From NCBI GenBank assembly GCA_964607375.1, contig CAZSJY010000002.1, positions 1 through 61,766 on the forward strand: 61,766 bases of DNA. Reading direction: 5' to 3'. This document shows positions 26,603 to 35,015 of the stretch, one piece after another (position 1 is the stretch's first letter; each line of letters opens with the position of its first letter). Both the position numbers and the translations under genes were made by a program. A model generated the notes under the pieces. The model ran no database searches, was not told the origin of the DNA, and was given only the letters and a program-made list of their open reading frames with translations. The stretch is from JACNLC01 sp964607375. Lineage in GTDB: Bacteria; Fidelibacterota; Marinisomatia; SCGC-AAA003-L08; JACNLC01.

Positions 26603-28215
26603 ATAATCGTAAACAAAATAGAATATTAGTATCAGTTTTTATAGTAATTTCGTTATTGTATTCACAGAATTTTATTTATCAAGAAGACGATTGGTATATT
26701 TTATCTCATCCCGGTGCAATAAATGCTATAGCTGAAACTCCTTTCAATATCTACTTTGCCTCAGATAATGGAATTTACAAATTCGACCGAATGACTAAAG
26801 AATTAGTTTATGACCATTTTTCATCTAGACACTTACCTTCTACGAAAGTGTTTCATTTTTACTATGATTCATATACAGATTATTTTTGGGTAGTTCATAA
26901 TGATGGAATTAGTTATAAATCCACTATAGGGTCACATTGGAATGAAATTTATGATCCAAGTTTAAACACAATTCATCCCTGGGATGTAGAAGATATTGGA
27001 AGTAATGGAGAATATATTTGTATAAAAACCTCATCTTTCATTGTACCTATTGATCCATTTTCTGGAGAGATTAAATACCTCGATGAAGACGAAACACTTG
27101 ATATAGATATGATAACTTGGGGACATTCCAGATTTGGACATAGTGGTGAAAATACAACTGAAATTGGTTTTTTGGAAAATCACGATCAAAGTGATATTTT
27201 TTCTCAAAGAAGGTTCAATGCTCTCGAAATAACTGTTTCATTAACTGATTCAAATGGTGATGAGTGGTTTGGTACAATTTCTGGCGACATTTTGAAAAAA
27301 CCTTATTATTCAAATAGATATTCGATGATAAATATTGGTCCTAATCAACAGCATATAACAGAAATCTACGATGATTCAGAAAACGGAATTTGGTGGTTTG
27401 CCGATAGTGAATTTCGAAGAATTGGTAAGGATATCAATAATCACTCAGTGTTTCTAAGTCAATGGATTGAAAATGAAAATGAGTGGATATTTTATTATTC
27501 AGATGAATCTGTGAGTATTCAAAACACGAGCGTTAATTGCTTACTGCGTTTCGGTGATTTTCTATATATAGGAACAATGGATGGGTTGTTGATTTTAGAT
27601 GTAAGAAATAGGGAATGGAAAAATGTCCGTCGAGGTTTATTGGACACCTCAGTATGGGATATGGTTCAATTTGGGAATTCAATTTTTATTGCAACCGCTC
27701 GAGGAATTAACGAATTCTCAATAATCGGAAATGTAATTACTCAACCAGAAAAAGATAGATTTCAAATATTTCGGGATAACGAAATATACGCTTTAGAGAT
27801 TTCAGATGGATTTTTATATATAGCATCGAGGATAGGGTTGTATCGTGAGAATTTGGAAAAACCTAATTTGGAATTGTTATCAGATAAATTCATTAGAGAA
27901 ATTGATGTAAATGAAGTTCACATTCTTGCATCAAATGGTCAGTTATGGGAAATAAAACCAAAGTCTAACAACCATCTTTTAATAGATTCAGTTTATGGTT
28001 TTTCTGTGTTTGGAGATTTTGTTTGGATTAATTGCTACTATCAAGTTATTCTGCAAAATATTAAGAATGGTGGAGAATGGTCATATAGCTACAAAGATGG
28101 AATCCCTGGAAACAAGATTTACACTATTGATTGTGACAGAGATTGGGTTTGGTTTGGGACTGATAATGGAATAGCTTTTTATAATTGGAGTAAATATCAT
28201 CAAAATGAAAAGTAG
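26599..28215 (+). CDS. Secreted beta-propeller protein
   Basis: The 538-residue protein has a signal peptide (ILVSVFIVISLLYSQ) and repeated strands of the two-component-regulator-propeller type (NIYFASDNGIYKFDR, FLYIGTMDGLLILDVRNREW, SIFIATARGINEFS, FLYIASRIGLYREN, WVWFGTDNGIAFYNW). Without a kinase or other domain it is probably a periplasmic or surface binding or scaffold protein. It overlaps gpmI by four bases and the next gene by 11. No exact family recognised. Confidence 0.72.
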   Translation: MNNRKQNRILVSVFIVISLLYSQNFIYQEDDWYILSHPGAINAIAETPFNIYFASDNGIYKFDRMTKELVYDHFSSRHLPSTKVFHFYYDSYTDYFWVVHNDGISYKSTIGSHWNEIYDPSLNTIHPWDVEDIGSNGEYICIKTSSFIVPIDPFSGEIKYLDEDETLDIDMITWGHSRFGHSGENTTEIGFLENHDQSDIFSQRRFNALEITVSLTDSNGDEWFGTISGDILKKPYYSNRYSMINIGPNQQHITEIYDDSENGIWWFADSEFRRIGKDINNHSVFLSQWIENENEWIFYYSDESVSIQNTSVNCLLRFGDFLYIGTMDGLLILDVRNREWKNVRRGLLDTSVWDMVQFGNSIFIATARGINEFSIIGNVITQPEKDRFQIFRDNEIYALEISDGFLYIASRIGLYRENLEKPNLELLSDKFIREIDVNEVHILASNGQLWEIKPKSNNHLLIDSVYGFSVFGDFVWINCYYQVILQNIKNGGEWSYSYKDGIPGNKIYTIDCDRDWVWFGTDNGIAFYNWSKYHQNEK

Positions 28216-29380
28216 ATTATTTCTAATTAGTTTTATTTTTTTGTGGAGCTGTAATGTTCCAACAAGTTTTAGAAATAAAGAACACTCTGAAATCAAATTG
28301 TATTCTTATGCATTTATGAACGAACAAAAGGAACAATTCGAAGTTTCATTCTATGCATTTATTCCGTATGATTTGTTAGTATTTACAAAAAAGAATAGCA
28401 GATTTTATGCAGAAAGTGAACTCTCATTAACTGTAACTGATTTAACTTCAAACAAACAAGTATTCAATTATAGTTGGATCGAAAAAGTTGATGAGAAATT
28501 CTATTCAAATACCAGGAATAGCAAAAAGTCAGTTATTACAGGTAGATCATTTTATCAACCTGAAGGTGAATATCTATTAGCACTTAATGTTACAGATTTA
28601 GATAGTAGACACCAATGGAATGTTCAACAAAAAATTAATGTTGCCAGATTTGAACTTTGTAGTGATATTGTACCGATGATAAAAAAGGATGATTCCTTGC
28701 AATTTGTTGGGCATCATATTTCTGGAGAAGTAGATACATTATTTTGCAAATTTCAAGTTTCTGAAGAGAATACAGATGAAGAGATTGCATATTCAATATT
28801 GTTTGCTGATGAGGTGCTGGCTTCAGACACGCTTTTGATTGGTGACATTTCTACAAACAAAACTTGCTTAATTGCAATTCCACTAGAAGAAAATTGGAGT
28901 GGACGACTACAAATTCAACTGCAATTAATAGAAATAACTAAAGAAGTATCAGTCTATGTCAAACGCTCAGTAATGGATAAATATTTATCTGATATAGATG
29001 AAGCTGTAGAAATTATCTCCATTATATTATCCGATAAAGAGATAATTGAATTGGGAAAGTTAAATTCAATGGATAAGAAATTATTCATAGTTGATTTTTG
29101 GAAGAAGAAAGATCCATCAGTTGATTCGGATACAAACGAGTTAATGGAAGAATTTTATAACCGTGTGGAAGAAGCAAATCAGCAATTTTCAACTTATGGA
29201 ACTGGCTGGAGAACTGATAGAGGAAAAGTATATGTTGTTCAGGGTGCACCTGATAATGTAGAAACTACAAGAAGAGGAAGTACAGCTATTTATCAAATTT
29301 GGACATATTCGGATGGTCGTCAATTTATATTTAAGGACAATGGATTCGGAGAATTTAAGTTAATACAAGGAATATGGTGA
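28205..29380 (+). CDS. GWxTD-domain lipoprotein
   Basis: The 391-residue protein has a lipoprotein signal (FLISFIFLWSC, Cys16), beta-rich domains and a C-terminal GWxTD domain with its name motif and neighbours: YGTGWRTDRGKVYVVQGAPDNVE, then IYQIWTYSDGRQFIFKD. The domain is widespread in FCB and Acidobacteria envelope proteins; function is unknown. The start lies inside the previous gene, suggesting coupling. Confidence 0.85.
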   Translation: MKSRLFLISFIFLWSCNVPTSFRNKEHSEIKLYSYAFMNEQKEQFEVSFYAFIPYDLLVFTKKNSRFYAESELSLTVTDLTSNKQVFNYSWIEKVDEKFYSNTRNSKKSVITGRSFYQPEGEYLLALNVTDLDSRHQWNVQQKINVARFELCSDIVPMIKKDDSLQFVGHHISGEVDTLFCKFQVSEENTDEEIAYSILFADEVLASDTLLIGDISTNKTCLIAIPLEENWSGRLQIQLQLIEITKEVSVYVKRSVMDKYLSDIDEAVEIISIILSDKEIIELGKLNSMDKKLFIVDFWKKKDPSVDSDTNELMEEFYNRVEEANQQFSTYGTGWRTDRGKVYVVQGAPDNVETTRRGSTAIYQIWTYSDGRQFIFKDNGFGEFKLIQGIW

Positions 29381-29381
29381 T

Positions 29382-30203
29382 ATGTGTAAAAAATCTCCGA
29401 TCACAATAGATGATCATTTTTCATTTTCAGGACTAAGTACATTCAAAACATGCAAAGAACAATTTAGAATTGTATATATTGATGGATTAAGAAAAGTGAA
29501 CGAGAGTATAGAAGCGTATATGGGGAAGTGTGTTCACGGAACACTTGAATGGCTATACAACCCAAAAAATCTTACCAAACCTTATATCACTTTTGACAGA
29601 ATATGTAAAGTTTATGATGAAATATGGCTAAAGAATTGGCACGATGAAATTTATATACCAAATCGTCGTTGCACTACTGATGAGTTATATACAACTGGGA
29701 AAAGATGTTTATCAAACTATTACAATAAATATGGACCTATTTTTTCCGAGAAAGTGGTTGGAACTGAATTGTTACTTGAGTTTACAGTTGATGAAAAATA
29801 CTTATTTAGAGGAGTGATTGATCGGTTAGATCAACCTGTTCCAGGAAAATTTGTAATACACGATTACAAAACAGGTAAAAGAACAAAAATGCAGAAGTCG
29901 GCTCAGAAGGATTTACAACTTGCAATGTATCAGATTGCCATTGAACAACATTATGGTCCTGTAAATGAAATTGTATTAAATTGGCATTATCTTAGGAAAG
30001 GAATTGAAGTGTTTGTCAGACATTCAGAGGAGGATATCCAAGAAATTAAAAGTGAATTGATAAAGAAAGTTGATGAAATAATAAAATTATCTGAAGACCT
30101 TAGCAATTTTTATCCTAGAGAATCAAGGTTATGTGATTGGTGCTTTCTGTGGGAAGAATGTTCAGCAAAAGCTGGCCCTAACCCATCAATAAAAGCAATA
30201 TAA
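29382..30203 (+). CDS. Stand-alone PD-(D/E)XK nuclease with four-Cys Fe-S signature
   Basis: The 273-residue protein has the RecB/Cas4-like core: LSTFKTCKEQF at the start, GVIDRLD (catalytic Asp) and HDYKTGK (Asp and Lys), then QLAMYQIA. Cys24 plus Cys251, Cys254 and Cys260 (CDWCFLWEEC) form the iron-sulfur staple seen in AddB, Cas4 and eukaryotic Dna2. No helicase, cas or rec genes lie nearby, so this is a solitary nuclease inside an envelope and metabolism gene train. A 5'-to-3' exonuclease role in repair is inference. Confidence 0.87.
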   Translation: MCKKSPITIDDHFSFSGLSTFKTCKEQFRIVYIDGLRKVNESIEAYMGKCVHGTLEWLYNPKNLTKPYITFDRICKVYDEIWLKNWHDEIYIPNRRCTTDELYTTGKRCLSNYYNKYGPIFSEKVVGTELLLEFTVDEKYLFRGVIDRLDQPVPGKFVIHDYKTGKRTKMQKSAQKDLQLAMYQIAIEQHYGPVNEIVLNWHYLRKGIEVFVRHSEEDIQEIKSELIKKVDEIIKLSEDLSNFYPRESRLCDWCFLWEECSAKAGPNPSIKAI

Positions 30204-30204
30204 A

Positions 30205-31764
30205 ATGATAAATAAAAATAATTTCCTTTTCGTTGTAATAGTATTTTCATTGGTGTTACTCTGTTATATAAATACTTACCCTAAAGATGTAAGAAAAAAT
30301 CTGATAAAAGCTAAAGGCAATAGATCGGAATTATTGAACGCAATTCACTATTTTAAAAGCAAAGGAGATTCTATGCAACTCGATGCTTTGTATTATCTGA
30401 TTAGAAATATGGAAGATCATTGTTATTCAGAATTTTGTTTATTTGATTCAACCAATACCGAAGTACAGTTTAATGTTTTAGATTATGAGAATTATGATTC
30501 TATTATTGTCGGAATTGATGAGATTGAATCTAAGCAAGGGGAATTACACTATGGACGCAAACAACTTGTTTCTGATTTAGAAACGATTACTTGTGATCTA
30601 CTTGTTGAAAATATCGAATTAGCATTTAAGTCTTGGAATGAAAATCCCTGGTCATCTAAAATATCTTATGATGTATTCAAAGAATATATTTTACCCTATC
30701 GAGGTAGTAATGAACCCATTGAACATTGGCGGAATGAGTTAGTTAGTAAATTTTCTGAATTAAAAAATGATGTACTTGATTCTACAAATCTGATAGAGGT
30801 TGCTAAGTTTATAAATAAAGATATCAAATCCTGGTTTACATTCGACCCACGATTTTATTTGCATCCTACAGATCAAGGTTACGCTGAGATGTGCAAAACT
30901 GGTTTAGGGCGATGTGAGGATATGACGAATTTAGCTATCTATGCGATGAGAGCGAACGCAGTACCCGTGACTAGTGATTACACCCCTCATTGGGCAGATA
31001 CTGGTAACAATCACGCTTGGAATGCAATTTTAACACCAAATGGTGAAGCAATACCATTTATGGGTTGTGAGAGTGATCCAACTGATTATACTCTACGAAA
31101 CAAAATGGCGAAAGCTTATCGCAAAACTTTTTCAAAACAATACGATAATCTTGCGTTTAAATTGAAAGATTGGGAAAAAGCTCCAGGTTGGTTATCAGGT
31201 AAATACTATATTGATGTTACAAAACAATATACAGAAGTTGCGGATGTCAAAATTGAATTATCAGAATTTCCTGATAGTGTAAGATTTGCATACCTTTGTG
31301 TTTTTAACTCTGGTGATTGGAAAGCTATTCATTGGTCTGAGATTAAGAATAAATCAGCTGTTTTCACTGATATGGGTATAGGTATAGTTTATCTACCAAT
31401 GTTTTATATTGAAGAGGAATTAGTACCCTGTGAAGTTCCATTTATTCTCAAAAAAGACGGTTCAATCAGAGAATTGTATGAAGTAGATGATAATCTTACC
31501 ACAGTTAAACTTATCTCTACAACAAAAACAACTATTGAAGATGCAACGGAAGGAAAGATAATTACATTTTTAGAAAATGGCGTAGATTATGAATTTTTCT
31601 ATTGGGATGATGAGTGGAAACAAATTGGAACAAAAACTGCAAGTGATGAACCTTTGAGTTTTTCAGATGTCCCATCTAAGTGTTTATATTGGCTTGTTAA
31701 AAAAGATTCAAGAAAAGAAGAGCGAATTTTCACTCTGAAAAATGGGAATCAAATTTGGTGGTAG
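30205..31764 (+). CDS. Transglutaminase-like secreted protein
   Basis: The 519-residue protein has an N-terminal signal anchor (FLFVVIVFSLVLLCYINTY), a helical region and a transglutaminase-like core (about residues 190-280) with GRCEDMTNLAIYAMRANAVPV (catalytic Cys) and NNHAWNAI (catalytic His). C-terminal beta domains resemble those of Bacteroidetes transglutaminase-like proteins (for example DSVRFAYLCVFNSGDWKAIHW). Probably a cysteine peptidase or peptide-crosslinking enzyme in the periplasm. It starts one base after the nuclease stop. Confidence 0.82.
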   Translation: MINKNNFLFVVIVFSLVLLCYINTYPKDVRKNLIKAKGNRSELLNAIHYFKSKGDSMQLDALYYLIRNMEDHCYSEFCLFDSTNTEVQFNVLDYENYDSIIVGIDEIESKQGELHYGRKQLVSDLETITCDLLVENIELAFKSWNENPWSSKISYDVFKEYILPYRGSNEPIEHWRNELVSKFSELKNDVLDSTNLIEVAKFINKDIKSWFTFDPRFYLHPTDQGYAEMCKTGLGRCEDMTNLAIYAMRANAVPVTSDYTPHWADTGNNHAWNAILTPNGEAIPFMGCESDPTDYTLRNKMAKAYRKTFSKQYDNLAFKLKDWEKAPGWLSGKYYIDVTKQYTEVADVKIELSEFPDSVRFAYLCVFNSGDWKAIHWSEIKNKSAVFTDMGIGIVYLPMFYIEEELVPCEVPFILKKDGSIRELYEVDDNLTTVKLISTTKTTIEDATEGKIITFLENGVDYEFFYWDDEWKQIGTKTASDEPLSFSDVPSKCLYWLVKKDSRKEERIFTLKNGNQIWW

Positions 31765-31771
31765 TTTCAGA

Positions 31772-32212
31772 GTGAAGATAGTTTCACCAAAGACTAAGCT
31801 ACAATTTGAAGAATATTATGATCTTAGATGGAGAATTCTCAGAAAACCTTTGAAACAACCTCGTGGTAGTGAAATTGATGATGATGAATCTAAGTGTATT
31901 CATCGAATGATTGTAGATGAAAATGGTAATGTTATTGGAATCGGTAGATTACAATTCAATTCAAAAACTGAGGCTCAAATCAGATGGATGGCAATTGAAG
32001 AGAAATTTCAAAATATTAGTTTGGGCACAAAATTAATAAGGGATTTAGAGACAATAGCTAAGGAAAGAGGAGCGAAAACAATGGTCTTACAAGCTCGTGA
32101 GATTGCATTAGAGTTTTACTATAAGTTAGGATATTCTTTAATAGAGAAATCGCATCTTATTTTTGATTCTGTTCAGCATTACAAACTTCAGAAAAAACTA
32201 ATTAATTGCTGA
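31772..32212 (+). CDS. GNAT-family N-acetyltransferase
   Basis: The domain begins at the GTG (31772): VKIVSPKTKLQFEEYYDLRWRILRKP, as in family members that start with this strand. An ATG at 31742 would add ten residues and overlap the previous gene by 23 bases. The 146-residue protein has the acetyl-CoA loop region (IEEKFQNISLGTKLIRDLE, with Q-x-x-G/S-x-G variant QNISLGT) and the C-terminal LQAREIALEFYYKLGY. It resembles the ElaA-like or YitI-like small acetyltransferases; substrate unknown. Confidence 0.82.
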   Translation: MKIVSPKTKLQFEEYYDLRWRILRKPLKQPRGSEIDDDESKCIHRMIVDENGNVIGIGRLQFNSKTEAQIRWMAIEEKFQNISLGTKLIRDLETIAKERGAKTMVLQAREIALEFYYKLGYSLIEKSHLIFDSVQHYKLQKKLINC

Positions 32213-32226
32213 ATGACAAATAATAT

Positions 32227-32258
32227 CTTGCACTATTCAAGATTACTATTTAACTTAC
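32227..32258 (+). promoter_or_regulatory. Likely promoter of the cysteine attenuator
   Basis: CTTG (32227-32230) and TAACTTAC (32251-32258) sit 20 bases apart, close to the Bacteroidota-type TTTG / TAnnTTTG pattern. The same bases read as TTGCAC / TAACTT with a 17-base spacer fit a sigma-70 pattern. The predicted start of transcription falls at or next to the ATG at 32264. Confidence 0.4.
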
Positions 32259-32263
32259 GAACG

Positions 32264-32338
32264 ATGAAATTGATGAAAATACAAACTATACATAACTGTT
32301 GTTGTTGCAGACAATCCGGGAGATCTATGCAAGAGTAG
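32264..32338 (+). CDS. Poly-cysteine leader peptide of the cys operon
   Basis: A 24-codon frame encodes a peptide with the run TIHNCCCCRQ: codons 12-15 are TGT TGT TGT TGC (32297-32308), and it ends in TAG at 32336. Four consecutive Cys codons are very unlikely by chance in this AT-rich genome. The frame is followed by an intrinsic terminator and then by cysE and cysK, so it reads as an attenuation leader sensing charged tRNA-Cys. A second in-frame ATG at 32273 could serve as start. No ribosome-binding site is visible, in line with a leaderless transcript. Confidence 0.8.
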   Translation: MKLMKIQTIHNCCCCRQSGRSMQE

Positions 32339-32396
32339 GCGTATTAATCATTTATAATTCGAAACCCTTCATCTTGTTTAGATTGAAGGGTTTTTT
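32330..32396 (+). promoter_or_regulatory. Cysteine-responsive transcription attenuator (antiterminator/terminator switch)
   Basis: Terminator form: AAACCCTTCA (32362-32371) pairs with TGAAGGGTTT (32384-32393) and runs into TTTTTT. Antiterminator form: CAAGAGTAGG (32330-32339), the last two leader codons plus stop, can pair with CCTTCATCTTG (32366-32376), giving CAAGA/TCTTG, a G-C pair after a bulged A, and AGG/CCT. A ribosome stalled on the Cys codons leaves 32330-32339 free and allows the antiterminator; a ribosome at the stop codon covers it and allows termination. Geometry is as in classical his/trp attenuation. Mechanism is inference from these pairings. Confidence 0.72.
32362..32396 (+). 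terminator. Intrinsic terminator of the cys attenuator
   Basis: A 10-bp perfect stem (AAACCCTTCA/TGAAGGGTTT) with loop TCTTGTTTAGAT is followed by a run of T interrupted by one A, ending just before the first operon gene. Confidence 0.88.
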
Positions 32397-32419
32397 ATTT
32401 TATGGAAAGAGATAGAGTG

Positions 32420-32911
32420 ATGAAGATTAATAAATTATTAGGAAAATTGAAATCAACTAAATACCCGAAAACAGTCAATAATTATATTGTGCGTTCTAAT
32501 GCATTGTTAGTTTTAGTATTAATAACTGTATTTTTGATTACAAAATCAGTTTTTATACTAATATTTATTTGCTATGGATTTTGGATTAGAGTATTGATCG
32601 GACCAAAATTATGTTTACTTACATTTATCTCAAAAAGATTTATACTACCATTGTTTGATAATCCATCCTTGAAGCAATCCGCTTCACCAAAAAGATTTGC
32701 ACAAGGGATTGGTACATTTCTAACAACGATTTCTTTAGGTATTCATTCTTTTGGATACTTACCACTGGCGAATGTAATTATATTGATTTTATTATTTTTT
32801 GTTTTTCTTGAATCAACAATAGGATTCTGCGCAGGATGCTGGACATATAATCAACTTGTAAAGTTAAATGCTATAAGAAGTGAATTTTGTGGAGATTGTA
32901 ACAAAGCTTAA
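32420..32911 (+). CDS. DUF4395 membrane protein, first gene of the cysteine operon
   Basis: The ATG at 32420 has GGAAAGAG upstream; ATG 32402 would lie directly on the terminator T-run without a ribosome-binding site. The 163-residue protein has four hydrophobic helices and the DUF4395 hallmark GFCAGCWTYNQL at the end of the last helix, plus CGDC at the C-terminus. The two Cys pairs on one face of the membrane suggest redox or sulfur chemistry. As first gene behind a cysteine attenuator and ahead of cysE and cysK, a role in cysteine or sulfur metabolism or transport is a reasonable inference. Confidence 0.85.
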   Translation: MKINKLLGKLKSTKYPKTVNNYIVRSNALLVLVLITVFLITKSVFILIFICYGFWIRVLIGPKLCLLTFISKRFILPLFDNPSLKQSASPKRFAQGIGTFLTTISLGIHSFGYLPLANVIILILLFFVFLESTIGFCAGCWTYNQLVKLNAIRSEFCGDCNKA

Positions 32912-33003
32912 ACCTCAAGAAATTGAAATAAATTCAGTTGTTTTAGTAGGAATTTAGTCTTACTTTAAAAATGTGAAAATTAAAAGAATAACTAAATCAT
33001 AAA

Positions 33004-33888
33004 ATGAAACACCATAAAAACAAAACACTAGTTGCGAAAAGACTATTAAAATCTTACTCAATGGATGAAATTCCATTTTTGTTAGATACTGATGTTAATT
33101 TCCCAAAACGAGAACCTCGTTTTACTGAGTTAGAGTTTCTAAAAGAACTTCTTTTCCCAAATTACTGGAACTGTGGATATTTGAGTATCATCCAAAATCA
33201 ATCTGAACTTGAAAGTAAGCTGAACGAATTTGGGTCTTCATTATGTTTGGGATTAAATCCATATATAAACGATGATAACAAAGTAACTTCTATAATTAAT
33301 AACGTTCTCAATACACTTCCAGATATTAGAGAAAAATTGAAGAAAGATATTCAAGCGGCTTACAATGGGGATCCTTCAGCAACTAGTTATACTGAAATCA
33401 TCCGTTCTTATCCAACAACTTGTGCAGTTATGGTGCAGAGATTCACTCATCAGATCTATAAAAATGGAGCTCCATCTTATGCAAGAGAATTAAATGAACA
33501 TATACATAAAATGACAGGTATTGATATCCATTCAGGTGCTGAAATTGGAGATTACTTTTTTATTGATCACGGAACTGGTGTTGTAATTGGTGAATCTTGT
33601 ATTATTGGTGATCATGTTCGTCTCTATCAGGGAGTAACTTTGGGTGCTCTCCACTTCGAGAAAGAAGAGAATGAGACTGAAATACTCAAGAAAGGGTATA
33701 AACGACATCCAAACATAGGAAATCATGTCGTTATTGGAGCAGGATCAAAAATATTAGGTCCTGTAAGAATCGGTAATAATGTCAATATTGGTGCAAATTC
33801 TTGGATTGAAGAAGATATTCCAGATCATACTGTAGTATTCATTTCAGAACATCCTAAACTCATAAAGAAAAAACGGACAAACAAGTGA
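33004..33888 (+). CDS. cysE: Serine O-acetyltransferase
   Basis: The 294-residue protein has a helical N-terminal part (SYPTTCAVMVQRFTHQIY) and a C-terminal left-handed hexapeptide beta-helix. Active-site stretch: GIDIHSGAEIGDYFFIDHGTG, then VVIGESCIIGDHVRLYQGVT. It makes O-acetylserine, the substrate of the CysK enzyme encoded next. The N-terminal extension places it with the longer SATs (EpsC-like). The stop overlaps the cysK start (GTGA). The 92-base gap before it has no visible terminator. Confidence 0.94.
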   Translation: MKHHKNKTLVAKRLLKSYSMDEIPFLLDTDVNFPKREPRFTELEFLKELLFPNYWNCGYLSIIQNQSELESKLNEFGSSLCLGLNPYINDDNKVTSIINNVLNTLPDIREKLKKDIQAAYNGDPSATSYTEIIRSYPTTCAVMVQRFTHQIYKNGAPSYARELNEHIHKMTGIDIHSGAEIGDYFFIDHGTGVVIGESCIIGDHVRLYQGVTLGALHFEKEENETEILKKGYKRHPNIGNHVVIGAGSKILGPVRIGNNVNIGANSWIEEDIPDHTVVFISEHPKLIKKKRTNK

Positions 33889-34808
33889 AGAAATACAATA
33901 ACATTACGGACTTAGTTGGGAATACACCGATAGTTAAATTGAGGAAAGTTGCAGAAGATTGTTTGGGAAGTATTTGGGGAAAACTTGAATCGTTTAATCC
34001 AATGAGTAGTGTAAAAGACCGCATTGGCTTAAGCATGATTTTGGATGCTGAAGAAAAAGGATTTATTGAACCAGGCGATACGATTATTGAACCAACTTCA
34101 GGAAATACAGGTATAGCTTTGGCTTATATATCTGCACAAAAAGGATATACTTTGATTTTGACAATGCCTGAAACAGTATCAAAGGAAAGAGTAGCGATTC
34201 TGAAGGCGTTTGGTGCTGAAGTAATTCTGATAAAACCAGAAGCTGGTCCTGGAATGACTGGAGCAATTGCAAAAGCTGAAGAATTACAAGAAAAGCATGG
34301 TTATTTTATGCCTATGCAGTTTTCAAATCCTGCAAATCCAGAAATTCATAGAAAAACCACTGGTCCTGAAATTGTCGAAGCTTTTAAGGAAATAGGACTG
34401 GATTATTTTGTAGCAGGAATTGGAACTGGTGGAACAATTACTGGTGTTGGGGAAGTTTTACGCAAACATTTTCCGAACATTAATATTATTGCAGTTGAAC
34501 CAAAGAAATCTCCATTGTTAACAGGAGGTTCACCTGGAAAACATACTATTCAAGGAATCGGTGCTGGTTTCATACCAGAAATATTGGATACATCTATCTA
34601 CGACACAGTAATTAAAGTTGATGATGAAGATGCAAAATCAACAACTCAATTGATTGCTAAAACCGAGGGAATATTTGCCGGTATATCAACAGGGGCTGCC
34701 GTGTGGTCTGCTACACAAGTTGCTAAGAGAATGAAGAAAAATGAAAATCTATTAGTTGTTTGCCCTGACACAGGTGAACGATACATAAGTACTGGATTAT
34801 TTGAGTGA
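33885..34808 (+). CDS. cysK: Cysteine synthase A (O-acetylserine sulfhydrylase)
   Basis: The 307-residue PLP enzyme carries NPMSSVKDRIG (PLP Lys), EPTSGNTGIALA (asparagine/substrate loop), and GTGGTITGVGE (phosphate cradle). It forms cysteine from O-acetylserine and sulfide. GTG start overlaps cysE by four bases, so the two are translated together and can form the cysteine synthase complex. It closes the attenuator-controlled operon. Confidence 0.95.
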   Translation: MKKYNNITDLVGNTPIVKLRKVAEDCLGSIWGKLESFNPMSSVKDRIGLSMILDAEEKGFIEPGDTIIEPTSGNTGIALAYISAQKGYTLILTMPETVSKERVAILKAFGAEVILIKPEAGPGMTGAIAKAEELQEKHGYFMPMQFSNPANPEIHRKTTGPEIVEAFKEIGLDYFVAGIGTGGTITGVGEVLRKHFPNINIIAVEPKKSPLLTGGSPGKHTIQGIGAGFIPEILDTSIYDTVIKVDDEDAKSTTQLIAKTEGIFAGISTGAAVWSATQVAKRMKKNENLLVVCPDTGERYISTGLFE

Positions 34809-35015
34809 GAAATTAGTCAAAAGTTGAAGTAAGAAACTGTTAAAATCCATCATCCATAGGTGGAAGAAACACTGAGGTGTTTCAGACAACAAAGTATCAC
34901 CTGCAATAAACTATTTCTTATCAAATTTCTATCTACTTCTAGGCAACTTTTTAGATTAATTCCTTGAGTACAACTACTTTTCTGTGCTGTTATTTTATCC
35001 TTTAAGGAGGAACTC
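34809..35015 (+). other. Non-coding stretch between cysK and the next small gene
   Basis: No convincing gene lies here. It holds a perfect hairpin GAAACAC-TGAG-GTGTTTC (34866-34883) without a T run, so it is at best a weak terminator, and TTCCTT (34960-34965), which can pair with the AAGGAG ribosome-binding site at 35004. It is probably the 3' end of the cys operon plus the 5' leader of the following transcript. Confidence 0.5.

Noticed and set aside
32264..32338. Poly-Cys peptide as a RiPP precursor or metal-binding peptide
   Set aside because: No maturation enzymes are nearby, and the terminator plus downstream cysE/cysK fit an attenuation leader much better.
34866..34883. Perfect hairpin after cysK as an intrinsic terminator
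   Set aside because: It is not followed by a T run; it may be structural but cannot be called a terminator.
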